Assembly (NCBI RefSeq): GCF_000247695.1
Contig: NW_004624795.1
Span: 11,685,800 to 11,749,799, forward strand
Length of the DNA: 64,000 bases
Reading direction: 5' to 3'
DNA from: Heterocephalus glaber
Taxonomy: Eukaryota > Chordata > Mammalia > Rodentia > Bathyergidae
Position numbers and translations under genes: made by a program. How positions within the stretch are numbered: the stretch's first letter is position 1; each line of letters starts with the position of its first letter. The notes under the pieces are model-generated. The model made no database searches. It had not been told where the DNA came from and was given only the letters and a program-made list of their open reading frames with translations. Below, piece by piece: positions 24,726 through 36,389 of the stretch.

Positions 24726-25782
24726 GCTTCTTGCTACTCACTGTACTGTGGGACACCAACACATGATTCCAGAGAATGCTCTGGAGGAAATCACCAAAAA
24801 CATGGGTAACAGTGCTATACTGGCTGAAATCCCTGCTGGAAGAGGAAGAGAACCAGTTCAGACCATGTATTTCCAGTCACCAGCTCTGTAATTAGACAAA
24901 TTCCTGGAAGATGTCAGGAATGGGATCTACCCCAACAGCCTTTGACCTGCCTTGGGCCCAGCAGCCACAGCAGGAGGAGTAGCATCACCAGTTGTCCCCC
25001 CTTCTGTCAAGACTCCAACACCTGAGCCAACTGAAGTGGAAACCCATAAGGTAGTGCTGATGCAGTGCAACATTGAGTTGGTAGAGGAAGGAGTCAAACA
25101 CCACCTGACACTTCTGCTGAAGCTGGAGGACAAACTGAACTGGCACCTGAGCTGTGACCTGATGCCAAATGAGAGCATCCCTGAGTTGGCAGCAGAGCTG
25201 GTGCAGCTGCAGCTTGGCTTCATAAATGAGGCTGACCAGAGCCAGCCACTTCCCTGCTGGAAGAGACCCTGAACAAGTTCCATTTTGCTAGGAACAGCAC
25301 CCTCAACTTGGCCACTGTCACTGTCTCCTCTTAAGAGTTCACTCGGGCCAGACTCTTATCTGAGCTGTGACTGTCCCTGATGTGCGGCAGCCCTCCTGCC
25401 TCTTCCCCCCAGTCAGTATTACCCTGTGAAAACCCTTCTCTCCTTTATTATTCAGGAGGGCTTTGGGGGCCCCCTGTCCTGAGCATTATCCTACTCTTCC
25501 CCTCTCTTCCTCCCCCTCTGCACTTTGGTTAGTTGTTTCGCACGGACTGGGCCTGGGCCTTCTCAGCAGCCGCCTTCTAGCTGGGGGGCTAGTAGCTGAC
25601 CTTCAGCTCCTCCCCAGCCTGTGTGGATAGGAGGTCCATGAGCATTCTGGGAGCTGAGTCCTACAATCCTGCTGGGCAGATGGGCTGGAGAGAAAGGTGG
25701 TGCTGCAGTGGTGGCCCTAGATGGCCATTCAACTTGCCTCAGTTGCTACTGTAATAAAGTCTACCTTTTGCTTAAAAAAAAA
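24726..25782 (+). pseudogene. NRBP1: Processed retrocopy of NRBP1 3' half (broken)
   Basis: The intronless sequence matches the C-terminal part of nuclear receptor binding protein 1, a pseudokinase adaptor: [19 protein letters not shown] near the start, [15 protein letters not shown], and [20 protein letters not shown]. It continues through the parental-type stop (TAA 25332-25334), a 3' UTR, AATAAA at 25753 and a poly(A) tail at 25774-25785. Target duplications AAATGGGGATGTTTA (24711-24725) and AAATGGGAATGTTTA (25783-25797) flank it with one mismatch. It is 5' truncated, lacks the kinase-like domain, has a premature TAA at 24889, at least three frameshifts and an in-frame six-base duplication (QLQL). 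It is non-functional. The longest open piece is 24952-25272. Confidence 0.93.
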
Positions 25783-26069
25783 AAATGGGAATGTTTACCT
25801 TGTGCCACTGTACTTTGGGATTATGTAATTTTTTAATGTTTACAGAGATTCACAGCTAACAGTTTGCCTTGTGTCTCAGAAGAGACTTTGACTTGAACTT
25901 TTTAAAAAGCTGAAACTGCTGAGACTTTGAAGAAGGAATTGTTGCTTTTCCAGTTGTATAGAGGAAAGTTGTTATTATACTAGGTGGAAGCATAAACTTG
26001 CTATTGAATTTAGAGATTAAGTATAGATTAATGATATGTGGTTGGGTGTGAAGTTAACAAGGGATAGAC

Positions 26070-26920
26070 TGTGATCATTAATCCTGAATGTCAACTTCAT
26101 TGAACTAAGAAATGCCTAGCAGATTAGTAGAGCACACTCCTAGGTATGTCTGGGTGGGTCATGGAGGCATAGCCTTTGGTACTACATACGTTCCCTTACT
26201 CATTCCTCTCTTGTAGGGAACAGGGAAAGAGGACATTACTAGAAACTCTGCAGTAAGTCCTAGTCTCCTGCGAGCCATGGCAGCACATGGCAAATTACAG
26301 GAAAGGTAGACAAATGGAACTGAGAAGAAGCTGAGCTTTGGGTCTGATCAGTGCTGCTCTGGACAGCAAAGACGAAAGACCTCAGCTTACCGCACCTTTT
26401 ATTTAGTACTCAGTACATCGGGAGAAACAAATGTAACAAATGACTTGCAGAGAGTTCAGTACATTTGCGTAAACAAGATGGTAACAGTCAAAGAATAATG
26501 AGGAACTAAGTAGATGTTTGTTCCTCCCAGGATGTTTTCAGCTCCCAGGATGTTTCTTGTCCTGGAGAATCACAGACAGCATCACCGGATCATTGAGGTC
26601 TCAGTTGTGACTGGAGGCCAAAATGGAGTTATGTCTCGGAATTCCATAGCTGGGCTGTAGGCAGGAGAACTAGGCTAACCAAATGATTTTACCCTAAAAT
26701 TATGTAGCATTGCTCCCAACACTCTCTGGCACTGTTCCTCCACTGTCCTTCACAGTCACCATGGCAGCTTTCCTCTATCACTTCTGCCATGATCTTTCTG
26801 CCTTGGAGCCAGCTTATCATGAACTGAATACTTTGTGACGGTGAACAAATTAAACCTTTCGTCCTTTAAGCTGTGAGTGTTGGGTATTATATCTCAATGA
26901 CGAGAAAGCTGACTAATACA
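26070..26920 (+). repeat. 3' LTR of the MaLR-type element, split by a solo LTR
   Basis: It aligns with 22490-22804 in two parts (26070-26248 and 26722-26920). The interruption of about 473 bases is a separate LTR. Confidence 0.75.
26249..26721 (-). mobile_element. Solo ERV-K/IAP-like LTR inside the MaLR 3' LTR
   Basis: Read on the minus strand it begins TGTTGGGAGC, has a TATA-like TAAATAAAAGGTGCGG followed by a GTCTTTCGTCTTTGCTGTCC leader-like segment, and ends in CA. These are the usual layout and terminal dinucleotides of rodent class II LTRs. No coding region is attached. A clean 6-bp target duplication is not visible. Confidence 0.6.
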
Positions 26921-26999
26921 GGTATATCCTATTATTTAAACTCCAACAGTAATCCCATGTTGATCATCCCTTAGTCATAAGTATTAGTACTGCTATTAC

Positions 27000-27320
27000 T
27001 ATAGGCATTACTATTACAAATATAACAGGTCCTCAGAGATTTGCTGACTTACCCAAGGACTAACTACTTATTGGCAAAGTAAGGACTCAAAATCAGGATT
27101 CAAAATCTATTGTGTTTCCACTATTGCATACTGGGTCCCCATACATTAGTCCAGTACTTATCACATCATACTACATGTGTATGGACCCACATCTGGCTAC
27201 CTCTGGATTTCAAGCCCTTAGAGAGCAACTACTGTGTTTGATTCCAATTTCCAACCATATAATCCAAACTAGTGCATAATGTACAGTAGACATTTATTAA
27301 ATAAATGACAAATGAGTAAC
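27000..27320 (+). repeat. MIR fragment followed by L2 3' end
   Basis: 'ttgctgacttacccaaggactaactacttattggcaaagtaaggactcaaaatcaggatt' is MIR-like. 'caagcccttagagagcaactactgtgttt...gtgcataatgtacagtagacatttattaaataaatga' is L2-like. Confidence 0.55.
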
Positions 27321-27814
27321 TGAGTAACTGAACATAAGAAAGAAGATTTTTTATAAGAAGAAAGGATTATATTATATTATTTAGTGAATATTGGTTAATT
27401 CCAACTTCAATTTAAGAACTTTTGAAGACATAGGTAGTGTGAGGCTGTTAAAAGCATAGGCTGTGACATTGGACCAAAGGACTCTGTGCTTCCCCATCCC
27501 AGTTTTGTGGCTAATAATATTGACATCATAAGCTCTAAAACTCAGAACAAACAAATGCCTGTTATGATAATTTGTGCTCTTCCAAAAAGCACTCAAGCAG
27601 TCCTCATCCAGACAGAGAGAAAAAAAGTGGAGAAAGATAACCCCAGTGACCACTGGAATCTTGGTGAGGAGGCCTTTGAATGGCAGGCGGGGATGCTCTT
27701 CCATAGACCTAACTCCTATGAGAAGCAGGTGCAGCAAAAGATGAGACAAAGAGGAATTTGGGCCTATTTTTACCAGGAGAGGATAGGGGTGGAGTCATAG
27801 AACAGAACTGAAGG
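27321..27814. other. Gene-free flank
   Basis: Opposing open frames of 104 and 122 codons overlap at 27381-27800. Neither has a recognisable domain, and I consider both chance frames. Confidence 0.45.
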
Positions 27815-27962
27815 ACTTTAGAGCAGTGTGATTTCCATTTGTTCCAGTCATTTTTTTCATCAGAGTTGAAGAAGCCAAGACCCAGAGAGGCACAAAGACT
27901 TGCCTAAAGTAACAAAGCCAGTTAGCACCGGAGCCAGGACTAGATCCTGTCACCCTGAAATG
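27815..27962 (+). repeat. MIR SINE remnant
   Basis: 'gaccca gagaggcacaaagacttgcctaaagtaacaaagccagttagcaccggagccaggactagatcctg' matches MIR. Confidence 0.75.
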
Positions 27963-28449
27963 GCCTATTACCATCTTCCCAATGCTAAAATTTCTTTAAA
28001 GCATTTCTTTAAGAATGTGCCAATGAGACCCTAACTGTCCCACAAATGTGAGAGAGGCCCTTCTATGGTCTCCAAAGCCCCGAGGTGTAAGAAAGATCGG
28101 GAGACTGGAAGGACCAGTACTCAGCCACTCCTTCCCTTAACATAGCCAGAGATGCAACTTTCCCGAGGCTGGGAAATCAGCCCAGCATCTGAGTCAACAT
28201 GGCAGATAGAGCATAAGTTTTGGAATGAAAGAGGTCTAGATTGGCAGCCCATCCTGAGCACTAGCCATAAGCCCATCAGCCCTTCTGCTTCCCCACAGAG
28301 GCAAGACCATAGTCATGTCATCCCTTCATCCATCTGTTGAGCATTTACCCCATGACAAGAACGGCACAGAGTCAACAAATTTTTAATTCCTTCCTTTCCA
28401 GCTGTCTGTCCATGGGAAAAAATCAACTATAGCAACTGTCATTCCCTGG

Positions 28450-28615
28450 TCAGTTGCCAGGTGCCATACACTGCACCAAGCATGGCTCTGGTCATTCTAC
28501 ACAAGCCTGGGAAAGGCACAACTGTTTACAGATGAGGAAACAGACACGCACAGCTAAGACTGAAGGTTACACAGCTAAAAATGGCCAATCTGGGATTCCC
28601 TCAGGAATTCTAACT
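28450..28615 (+). repeat. MIR SINE remnant
   Basis: 'gtgccatacactgcaccaagc...tttacagatgaggaaacagacacgcacagctaagactgaaggttacacagct' matches MIR. Confidence 0.8.
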
Positions 28616-29539
28616 TCACAGCCTATGCCCTCAACCTCCTCAACTCCTTTACTCATACAGTGGAAGCAGCATTGTCTCCCCTGCAGATTTACAGCATGGA
28701 TAAAAGCAGGTAGAAAATCAAAGAGCCTGGTGTGTTGCCTGCCATATGGCACTTATGCAAAATATTCTCAGACACCTATGAAGCTTGAGGCAACAGACAA
28801 GGAATAAGATAGCAAGAAATGAAGGCCAAGTTTCTGGGTCCTGTTCTAACCATGTAGCATCATGGGCCAGGGGCACCGAGTACAGTGTATAGAAATATTA
28901 GTCCATCTTTGACAATGCCAATCTAACTGATAAAACACTGGGCCTTTTCTTTTTCTCTAACTCTCATACATTGGTGTGCAAGTACACACAAGCATATGCA
29001 CATACACATACATATACATACACTGTAGCTTTTATTTTTCTCCTGCTTTTTCCCCCCTGCTTTCCTACATTTGGTATTCATAGCAGCAATGAAGAGGGAG
29101 CCCAGTTTCTATTTCATGCACACCCATATTTTGACTGAAAGCATCCATCTGACTTGAAAAATGTTGTTAAGATGACTGGGCCAGCCTTGCTCAAAATGCA
29201 GCAGGATATTTTCCCAAGGAGGGAACAAAGAAGAAAGGGGTAGAGAGTCTCCATTAGTATAAACAAAACAAAACAAAAACTCTTTCTAGGATGCAGATGG
29301 AGCCAAAAAATCAAAACCCCTGGAGGTGACAGACAAGTTGTCTCCAAGCATGGGTTCTAGTGAGGTCTGTCTGAGGCCCATGACCCTGTCATATGGCAGC
29401 CAGATACTTCCAGTCTTTTTGGAAAATCCGAGCTCAGGCCTCACAAGCCTAAAATCACAGAATCCATGCCTCATACCACCTGTCAGATGTTGGACCTCTT
29501 CAGCCATGTGACTTCATCTCACTTGAAACAGGTCTGTGA
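28616..29539. other. Gene-free flank
   Basis: It contains an alternating CA/TA patch (28985-29022) and an AAAACAAAACAAAAC patch near 29265. No gene. Confidence 0.5.
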
Positions 29540-29640
29540 CAACCATTGTTAGTAGTTACCCTGAGCATAGGGACCACTGAGCACATCTTACATACCATCT
29601 CAGCTGATCCTCCCCTTCACACAACCAGAGCCTTATTAGT
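29540..29640 (+). repeat. MIR fragment
   Basis: 'accactgagcacatcttacataccatctcagctgatcctccccttcacacaacc' resembles the MIR middle part. Confidence 0.55.
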
Positions 29641-29756
29641 GTCATTTCTTTTCTCTTTCTCTTTCTCTTTTTTCTTTTTTCTTTATTTCTCCCCTCCTTC
29701 TTTCCTTCCCTTCCTACTTTCTTTCTCTCCATTTATTTATTTATTTATTTAGGCAT
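29641..29756 (+). repeat. Pyrimidine-rich tract ending in (TTTA)n
   Basis: About 90 bases of almost pure T/C are followed by five TTTA units at 29731-29752. Confidence 0.9.
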
Positions 29757-29801
29757 GGAAATGGAGGCTCCCAAGAAGAGTCCCAACACCAATCATTTCT
29801 T

Positions 29802-29927
29802 TACAGCATCTTTATCTTTATCTTTTTTTTTTTTTTGGTACCGGGGATCGAACTCGGGACCTTGCGCTTGTGAGGCAGGCACTGGAACCACTGAGCTAAA
29901 TCCTCAGCCCTACAGCATCTTTATCTT
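29802..29927 (-). mobile_element. Young ID-like tRNA SINE with 17-bp target duplication
   Basis: Perfect TACAGCATCTTTATCTT repeats (29802-29818 and 29911-29927) flank an ID-like SINE in reverse, with poly(T) at 29822-29836. On the minus strand the polymerase III A box TAGCTCAGTGG and B box GAGTTCGATCC are intact. The body variant (TTCCAGTGCCTGCCTCACAAGCGC) is shared with the copy at 51.9 kb. The perfect duplication implies a recent insertion. Confidence 0.93.
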
Positions 29928-29937
29928 ATGTCAAGTG

Positions 29938-30292
29938 TCTTGGCTACTTTCCCAGCGCTGGGATACCATATTGGACACCCACAATTTAAAGGAAGACAGG
30001 TTTACTTTGGCTCACAGTTTTAGTCCCTGGTCAGCTGGTTCCAAAGCAGAAACAGGATGGGACAGGGGCATGGTGGAGGGAAAGGTGCTCAACCCAGGCA
30101 GCCAGGAAGTAGAGAGAAGGATGAGGCAGGGACAAGAATGTACTCTTCAGGTCACATTGTCAGTAATCTGTTTGAGCTGCTGGAATTATCAGCAGATGAG
30201 TCCGCTGATGATAGCAGCCCCCATGCTCCAGTTGCATTCCAGACACAGAAGACTTTGTGGGAGACATTTTAGATCTAAACCATAACATCAAC
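29938..30292 (-). mobile_element. MaLR-type LTR, reverse orientation
   Basis: 'atttaaaggaagacaggtttactttggctcacagttttagtccctggtcagctggttcc' and the end 'acattttagatctaaaccataacatca' match a MaLR LTR read backwards. Degraded, with no coding interior. Confidence 0.6.
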
Positions 30293-31504
30293 CCATCATT
30301 TACCTATTACATGATAATAAAAGTATGTGCAGTTGATGCTGGAACTATGGCATTTAGAATTTGAGAGAAACTTAAAGATTACACAATGTGATTCTCTACC
30401 CTCTCCCATGTTTCCCTGAAGGAAATCAGGTCCACAGCACCATTGTAATACAGTATCTGTCTTCCCAAAGAGGGCAAGTGTTATGTTCAAGACCAAACAG
30501 CTAGTAAAGAGAAAGGATTAAAACTCCAATCTTAACTCCTCATCGACTCTAATTTAACATACATCTACTAAAAATCTACTAACAAAAGTGTCAGAACTTT
30601 AAGACATGCATCAGAAACGGTCCCTGACCTTGAAGTGGGCAATATTGCTATGTGAGCTCTTGATCCAGCCACGAACGTTAATAATTTGGAGGATGAGTAA
30701 TAGTGATGCAGAAAAAATGAGGAAGCAGAAGAGAGGAGAGGCACTCTTAATAAAGGTAATGGCTTGACCACAGGCTGGGAGATCTGAAATAATTTAGTGT
30801 AGATTTGGAACTCCACAGAGTTCAAGGTTACTGTAACAGAAAGCAAGAGCCTGGAAATGATGGGCAAATAGAAACCAGCATTGTGGTCAGGGGCATTTTC
30901 AGTAATTTAGACTCTACCACTGAGACCATTGAGCATCATCAGAATGCTCATGTGGGGAGCACTCTCGTATAAAATATTGAAGCATATGTGTAGCCACAGA
31001 AACATTCTGTTTGTCCAGCAGAAGGTGGATTTAGAGGGAAGAAAAAAATTGGTAAGATACTTCAAAGTCTGGGCTCACAATTGGGTGGTCCTTTATCATG
31101 GAAGGGCTGGGAGTGGAGAAGCAAGAACTGATGTAAGCTCTTCTTGGGAAGTAAAATAGACATGACTTGGTGACTGAGGTGAATGCCACAGAGAAGAGAA
31201 AGAGTCAAGGAAAGCCCTTGTACCCTTTCTATTGCATAGCCTTGACTAATCATGAGGTGTTTCCCACCAATGCAAAAGTATCTAAATATACGACCTCATT
31301 GCAGGGCTATTTGGAGACCACAGACTCACACATAAAGAGCAGCCTTGGACCAGTCAAAGGACTGTGTCCAGGGTACCTTTTCTCCAAATAGGCAAGGTTC
31401 CTTTAGGACTGTTACTTAATTTTTGGACCTTGGTTCCCTTATTTGAGATTTGAATCGTTCTGGACCATATCTCTGGTGTCTTCCAGACCTGTCTCCCTCA
31501 TGCA
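30293..31504. other. Gene-free flank
   Basis: There is possible very old LINE sequence at 30540-30900, which I cannot assign. No gene. Confidence 0.45.
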
Positions 31505-31880
31505 ACTGTCATGAAGATAAAATTCATTCATTCATTCGCTGAGCACCTTCCATATGCCTAACCATGTGCCAGACTCTGGGAGACTAAAGATGAACAAGAG
31601 ATGATCCTACATCTCATAGAGAGAGGACAGGAATACACAGACCAATAACAGCCCATTATAACATGAACTATGAACTCAGAAGGGCTCTTCACCCAGATTG
31701 TTGGTAGAGTGGACTGGAAATTATTTCCTTGAGAATGAGCTATCTAAACTAATATTGAAGGATGAATAGTTAGTCTGGCAATGAAAAGGGAGAGAAGATC
31801 CGGGCACCAGTAACAACATTGAGCAAAGCTCAGACAGTATAAGAGTAGACAATCAAGTTAGGGAATTGAAATAGGAAGTA
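31505..31880 (+). repeat. Old CR1-clade LINE remnant (L2/L3 type)
   Basis: 'ttcattcattcattcgctgagcaccttccatatgcctaaccatgtgccagactctgggag' starts the element. The later part, 'atattgaaggatgaatagttagtctggcaatgaaaagggagagaag', also fits. Confidence 0.55.
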
Positions 31881-33159
31881 TATGTGGAAACATGTTGTCA
31901 ACAACAAGATACTATCTTATTACTGTCATCATGCTCATGGGGTGAGCCCTGGTAAAATACACAGTATGCTGCATTTTCTTAACAACCAGGTTGTCTAAAC
32001 CCACTAAGTTCTGCACTTCTCTCCTCTAGACTGTGATGGGGACACAGAGAAATACTATCTTTTTCTTTTCTCCAGATTCTTCCTTCAAAGAATATCAGAG
32101 ATCTCCACAGTATGAATGAATCATCCCTGTGTCTTTAGATTCTCATAAAATTGGGTAAAATAGGCAGTTTTCATCATTTCATAGATAAAGATGATTAGAC
32201 ACAATCAATTTGAGTGGCAGAAAAATCAGGATAAGAACCCCATACCTCTGGCTCCAGTCATCTGCTCTTTCCCAGACCCATACAGACCTTCTCAGTGCCT
32301 TTATCACAGAACTGTCCATGTATCCTTCTCAGAAATTTTTGTAGTAGACTGTTCTTCCCTCAGTAAGCACCCCCTTTTAGGGATTACCTTGTAACTTTAA
32401 GTCTCCCTGGTTAAGCCACCTCCAAATCACTCTGGCTGGAAGATAGGATCAATTTATGTCTGGAGAGGTTTCCTGTAGGCAGATAATCTTATCCATAATG
32501 GGCAGATTTCCCACATTTAATCAAGGAAGGTAGAATTTCCTCCCTCTAGGGTTCCAACTTTTTAACCTCTTTTGCCTTCATTGATGCTTTCTTAGAATTC
32601 AGAATTCAACTTGTCTGAAGGCCTAACCCAGCTGAAAGTGTTGAAGGGAACTGAGTTTGGACCCAGAAGGCTACTTTGGAGCCATCCTTGGCCTTACCTC
32701 TTTCCATCACTGGGACTTAGGGGCACATCTGAGATCCACGCATGCCCTGGTTTAAATCGTGATGCTGCTCATGGCTTATTCTAGAACTATGTGTAAGTTA
32801 CATAGATTCTCTGAACCTCATCCAGAAAAGTGGGGCCTCTTACACCTCTCAGTGTGATGTTGCTTAACTTGTATTAGCTGAGTAAATAATATCAGTTAAC
32901 ATAAATATAACAGCTGCTTAGTTGAAATTTATTGACTAAATGAAAGAATATTTAATGAATAAATGGGAGAATGTAAAAGAGTTCCCTTCACTTTTCCCAT
33001 TCTTTCTGACCCACTTTCCTCCTCTGTAAATGGAGATAAAATTCTCTTTTCTGTGTACCTCATGGGGCATCTGAGAGCAAATCCCATCCAGTCATGTTTG
33101 TGAAAGTTCTTGTGAAGTTTAAGAGTCTAAGATGATCTAAGGCAGAATTTACACCATCT
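31881..33159. other. Gene-free flank
   Basis: Only a short MIR-like stretch near 32145-32230 is recognisable. Confidence 0.45.
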
Positions 33160-33345
33160 TAAGAACTACATACATTATTTGTCACACTAGCAAGTATCCT
33201 ACAGGGTAGGTATCACCATCATTTCCAGTTCCCAGATAAGGAAACTAGAGCTCAGGAGGTTAAGAGCCTTTCCCAGGTTCACAAGGTAATCTACTCTGGA
33301 GCACAGATTAGAAACCAGATTGATCTGACTCCAAACCCAAAATTC
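33160..33345 (+). repeat. MIR SINE remnant
   Basis: 'cctacagggtaggtatcaccatcatttccagttcccagataaggaaactagagctcaggaggttaagagcctttcccaggttcacaagg' is a near-complete MIR core. Confidence 0.85.
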
Positions 33346-33849
33346 TTCCTCATGCAGCTTCTGAGTCCATTGAATCTAGAGATTACAATCCTGATCTCTG
33401 GAACCAGGAGACCTGCAATCCCATTTGAGAGTTACTCCTGATTAATAGGGTGCCATTGGAGGAGAGTTAAGTATCTTTTTGTTTCTCATTTGTGAAAAGA
33501 AAGTATGAAGAGTGTTTGTCCATGCATGTGATAGTCTCTAACTCACTTCCTTCTAGCTCTTCAACTCAAATATGACAAAATGGCAGTCACTATGCTGTGC
33601 AGCAGTGGAGAACAGGGGTAGAATTTAATCTTGATCTTAGCTAAGATCCAAGAGTCTCTCTACTTAAGTAAGTCCCATGTCTCACTTTCCCTGGGAAGCC
33701 TTCCAAAATCATTGACAAGGACTATGTTTAGAATCCTTAACATGCACGGAGGTAACAGGTAACACTCATTTATGTTGTTGATGAACAAGTTTATTTAAGT
33801 CATTTATACCTTGACTGCTACTGTGAGATTCACAGCTTTCCAACATCTA

Positions 33850-33985
33850 GTAATAGTAACAATCATTTCTTGAATATTTATCATATGCCTAAAACTGGGG
33901 AAGTTTTATTATCCGTGCTATGCAGAAGAGAAAACTGAGACTCACTGAAGTTACTCTGCCTACGGACACATAGCTCTTTGCATGG
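33850..33985 (+). repeat. MIR SINE remnant
   Basis: 'cttgaatatttatcatatgcctaaaactgggg...agagaaaactgagactcactgaagttactctgcctacggacacatagct' matches MIR. Confidence 0.75.
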
Positions 33986-35394
33986 AAAATGCTAAAAAGT
34001 TATTTGTATGATAAAGGAATGCACGGGTACATGCTTGCATGAATGAAGGAGGTATGTCCCCCAAAACATGGGTGGCCTGTAGACCAAAGCTTTTGACTTT
34101 TTATACTCTTACCAAGAATCTGGTATAGAGCTGATTGCATAATGAAGTTGAACTCAAATTTGGACAGAGTTATGACCAAGATGTCAGATGAATTTTCTGA
34201 GGCCTCCATCCAATGGATACACATGCTGAATAGCACAGGGATGAATACATCAGGTCAGAGTTGAATCTTGCCATTTTCCAGTGGAGAAGCTGGGTGCAAA
34301 CAGTTCTGTGGGTTCCAGGTCTGCTGAGTGGCAGCTTGAATTTTCATCTTTTGGGGGACATTTGATCCTGTGGTGATCTGAGGAGCCAGGGCAAAAAAGT
34401 ATTTTCCAGTTGAAACCTCGCTTTCTTGTGAAAATTAAATTCTCAAAGACCAATTCCACTGGACCCTTAGAATCCCCAGCTATCCACAACTCACAGCATT
34501 GACACTACCGAATAGCATAAAATAAGATCTTCAGAGCTCAAGACTCTTCTAACACTCCCCACAAAACTGATGCCTTCTCTGCTACTTGGCACTCAAAAGT
34601 GACATCAAGCAAGCAAGGGAGAAGGATAAAGGGGTGAGGTGCAGAAGCTCTGGGAACTAGAGAAAGTCAATGTTTTTCTTTCTTCCAGGTATCCCACAGT
34701 GTTTCATTTAGGTCTGCCTGGTAAGGTAGAAGCCATTGTCCCATTTTCTGGAAGAGGAAACTACATCTTAAAGGAGCCTGTCACAATGATTAGGTTAGGT
34801 GACAGACATGGATGTCGTGACCTATGGCCCAAGAGAGAGTACAAAGTCCTCAAGGTATGAGGAGGAAGCACAATTATCTTAAGAAGGAAGACCTCCCTTG
34901 GGGAAATATCTGCAAATGTAGCGAATCCATGCCTGACAATGACTATTTGATTTTGCCTCAAATCTGTTGCTTTATGATGATATAATATGCATCCAGATTC
35001 CTCCAGTAAGTATGTAGAAAGAATCCAACACTTGAAGGCTTTGCTATGAGATTTTAGGCAATTGACTTTCTATTTTTAAGGTCCATTTTCCTTACTAGCA
35101 GAAGAGGAGTATGTAGTCCTAATTCTTAATAGGATTTCTGTAATTAGCATTGCCATTGCCATAGCTGTCCCCATAGCTGTATGGATTGCTAAGGGTATCA
35201 CGTGCATCTGAAAGCCCTGAGTCAGCAGCAATGTCCTGTTTGTTGGTGAAGATTAATGCTGCTGCTGCTGAAGACCATTCCCTTTATTCATCTAGAATAA
35301 CTAGATGCTTTGCATTGATTATTGATTATTCAGTAAACCAAGTCTTGTCCCACACACCGATTGACCTCCAGAAGTTCTCCTTTTCCCTCGTCTG
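33986..35394. other. Gene-free flank with MIR fragment
   Basis: A MIR-like piece lies near 34690-34850 ('ccattgtcccattttctggaagaggaaactacatctta'). No gene was seen. Confidence 0.5.
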
Positions 35395-35612
35395 CAGAAT
35401 TTCTCAAACGTGGTGCTAGTGACATTTTGAACCAGATGGTTCTTTGTTGGGAGAGGGATGTGACCCATATCTTGCAGGATGTTTGGCAGGATCCCTGTCC
35501 TCAAACTCCCAGATGCCAGTGCCTGGCCTCTAGCTGTAGCAACTAAAATGGCTCCCAATATTGCAAACTGCCCACAAAGCTGGGAGGCAAAATCTCCTTT
35601 TTGAGGGTCACA
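35395..35612 (+). mobile_element. MER20 hAT-Charlie element
   Basis: 'tctcaaacgtggtgctagtgacattttgaaccagatggttctttgttgggag...cttgcaggatgtttggcaggatccctg...agatgccagt...caactaaaatggctcccaatattgcaaactgcccac' follows the MER20 consensus in order. MER20 is an ancient non-autonomous DNA transposon. Confidence 0.85.
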
Positions 35613-36389
35613 TGTGATAACACACCCCATCCCCGTGAGGTAAGCCAGGCTGAGTTTCTGCTCCCGTTCCACAGATGAGAAGAACCCTGAGACTCAAACC
35701 AGGAAGGAGCACATCCAAGCTCAAAAAGGGGTCTAAGAGACAATAGTCCCAACTCCACTTTGCAGAACAACTCCTGAGTTGAACTGCAGGGCCCTTTGCT
35801 AAGACTACCTGGGAAACTCTCTTCTTATCCCACTGGAGGGCCCTCCTGGCTCCTCCCCTCCACTGAGACAGCCTGCAGGAGTGCCTGCCCTCCCGGTCCC
35901 CTCTCCCTCCCTCATCCCTTCCACTTGCCTTGCAGGAGGAGATCACCTGTATGTGTGCATGGAAATGAGATCTTCATTGCAGGAAGAGTGACAAAAACGA
36001 TACTAAGATAAAACCCAGACCCAGCTCTGCCCCAAATTTCAAACTTCAAGGGGACAGGCTCTCACTAAGAAGCAAAGCCTGGTGTTGGGAGGGTGGCTCA
36101 AATGAGCTTCCTGCGTGCCCTGGAAGGAGAGATCTTGGCCAGCTCTGTGCCACCCGGCAGAGCTGGGAAGGTTTGGGGCACACAGAGCAGGGTATTCTGG
36201 TCTACTCCACTGTCCCCACCCCTAGGGCCCCCAGGTCCCCTTCATATCTGTCTTGGAAGGGCCCTTCAAAATGCACCAAAATAACCCCTCCCTCTCCCCC
36301 GCCTCCCTGCCTTGGGTCCCATTTGCCTGGCTGTCCCCCCTGCAGAAGGCAGGCATGCAGTCTGGTTCACGGGTTAGGGGTGGGTAGTA
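35613..36389. other. Gene-free flank
   Basis: A MIR-like fragment lies at 35625-35710. The rest is pyrimidine-rich in places (36215-36345), with no gene. Confidence 0.45.

Larger units (their letters stand above)
22490..26920 (+). mobile_element. ERVL-MaLR-type provirus-like element, interrupted by three later insertions
   Basis: Two related LTRs in direct orientation (22490-22804 and 26070-26920) flank an internal region. Both start TGTGRYCATTAATCC and end near GRCTAATAYA. The 5 bases before the first LTR (GGTAC) and after the second (GGTAT) agree at four of five positions, a plausible 5-bp target duplication. The interior begins with a MaLR-like segment ('cagtaccagagaagtggggttattg') and encodes no intact gag, protease, polymerase or envelope product. 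Its remaining length is inflated by an L1 fragment, a retrocopy and, in the 3' LTR, a solo LTR. Family assignment is by resemblance only. Confidence 0.7.

Noticed and set aside
27381..27800. Opposing 122- and 104-codon frames
   Set aside because: Neither resembles a known protein. Two overlapping frames on opposite strands indicate chance.
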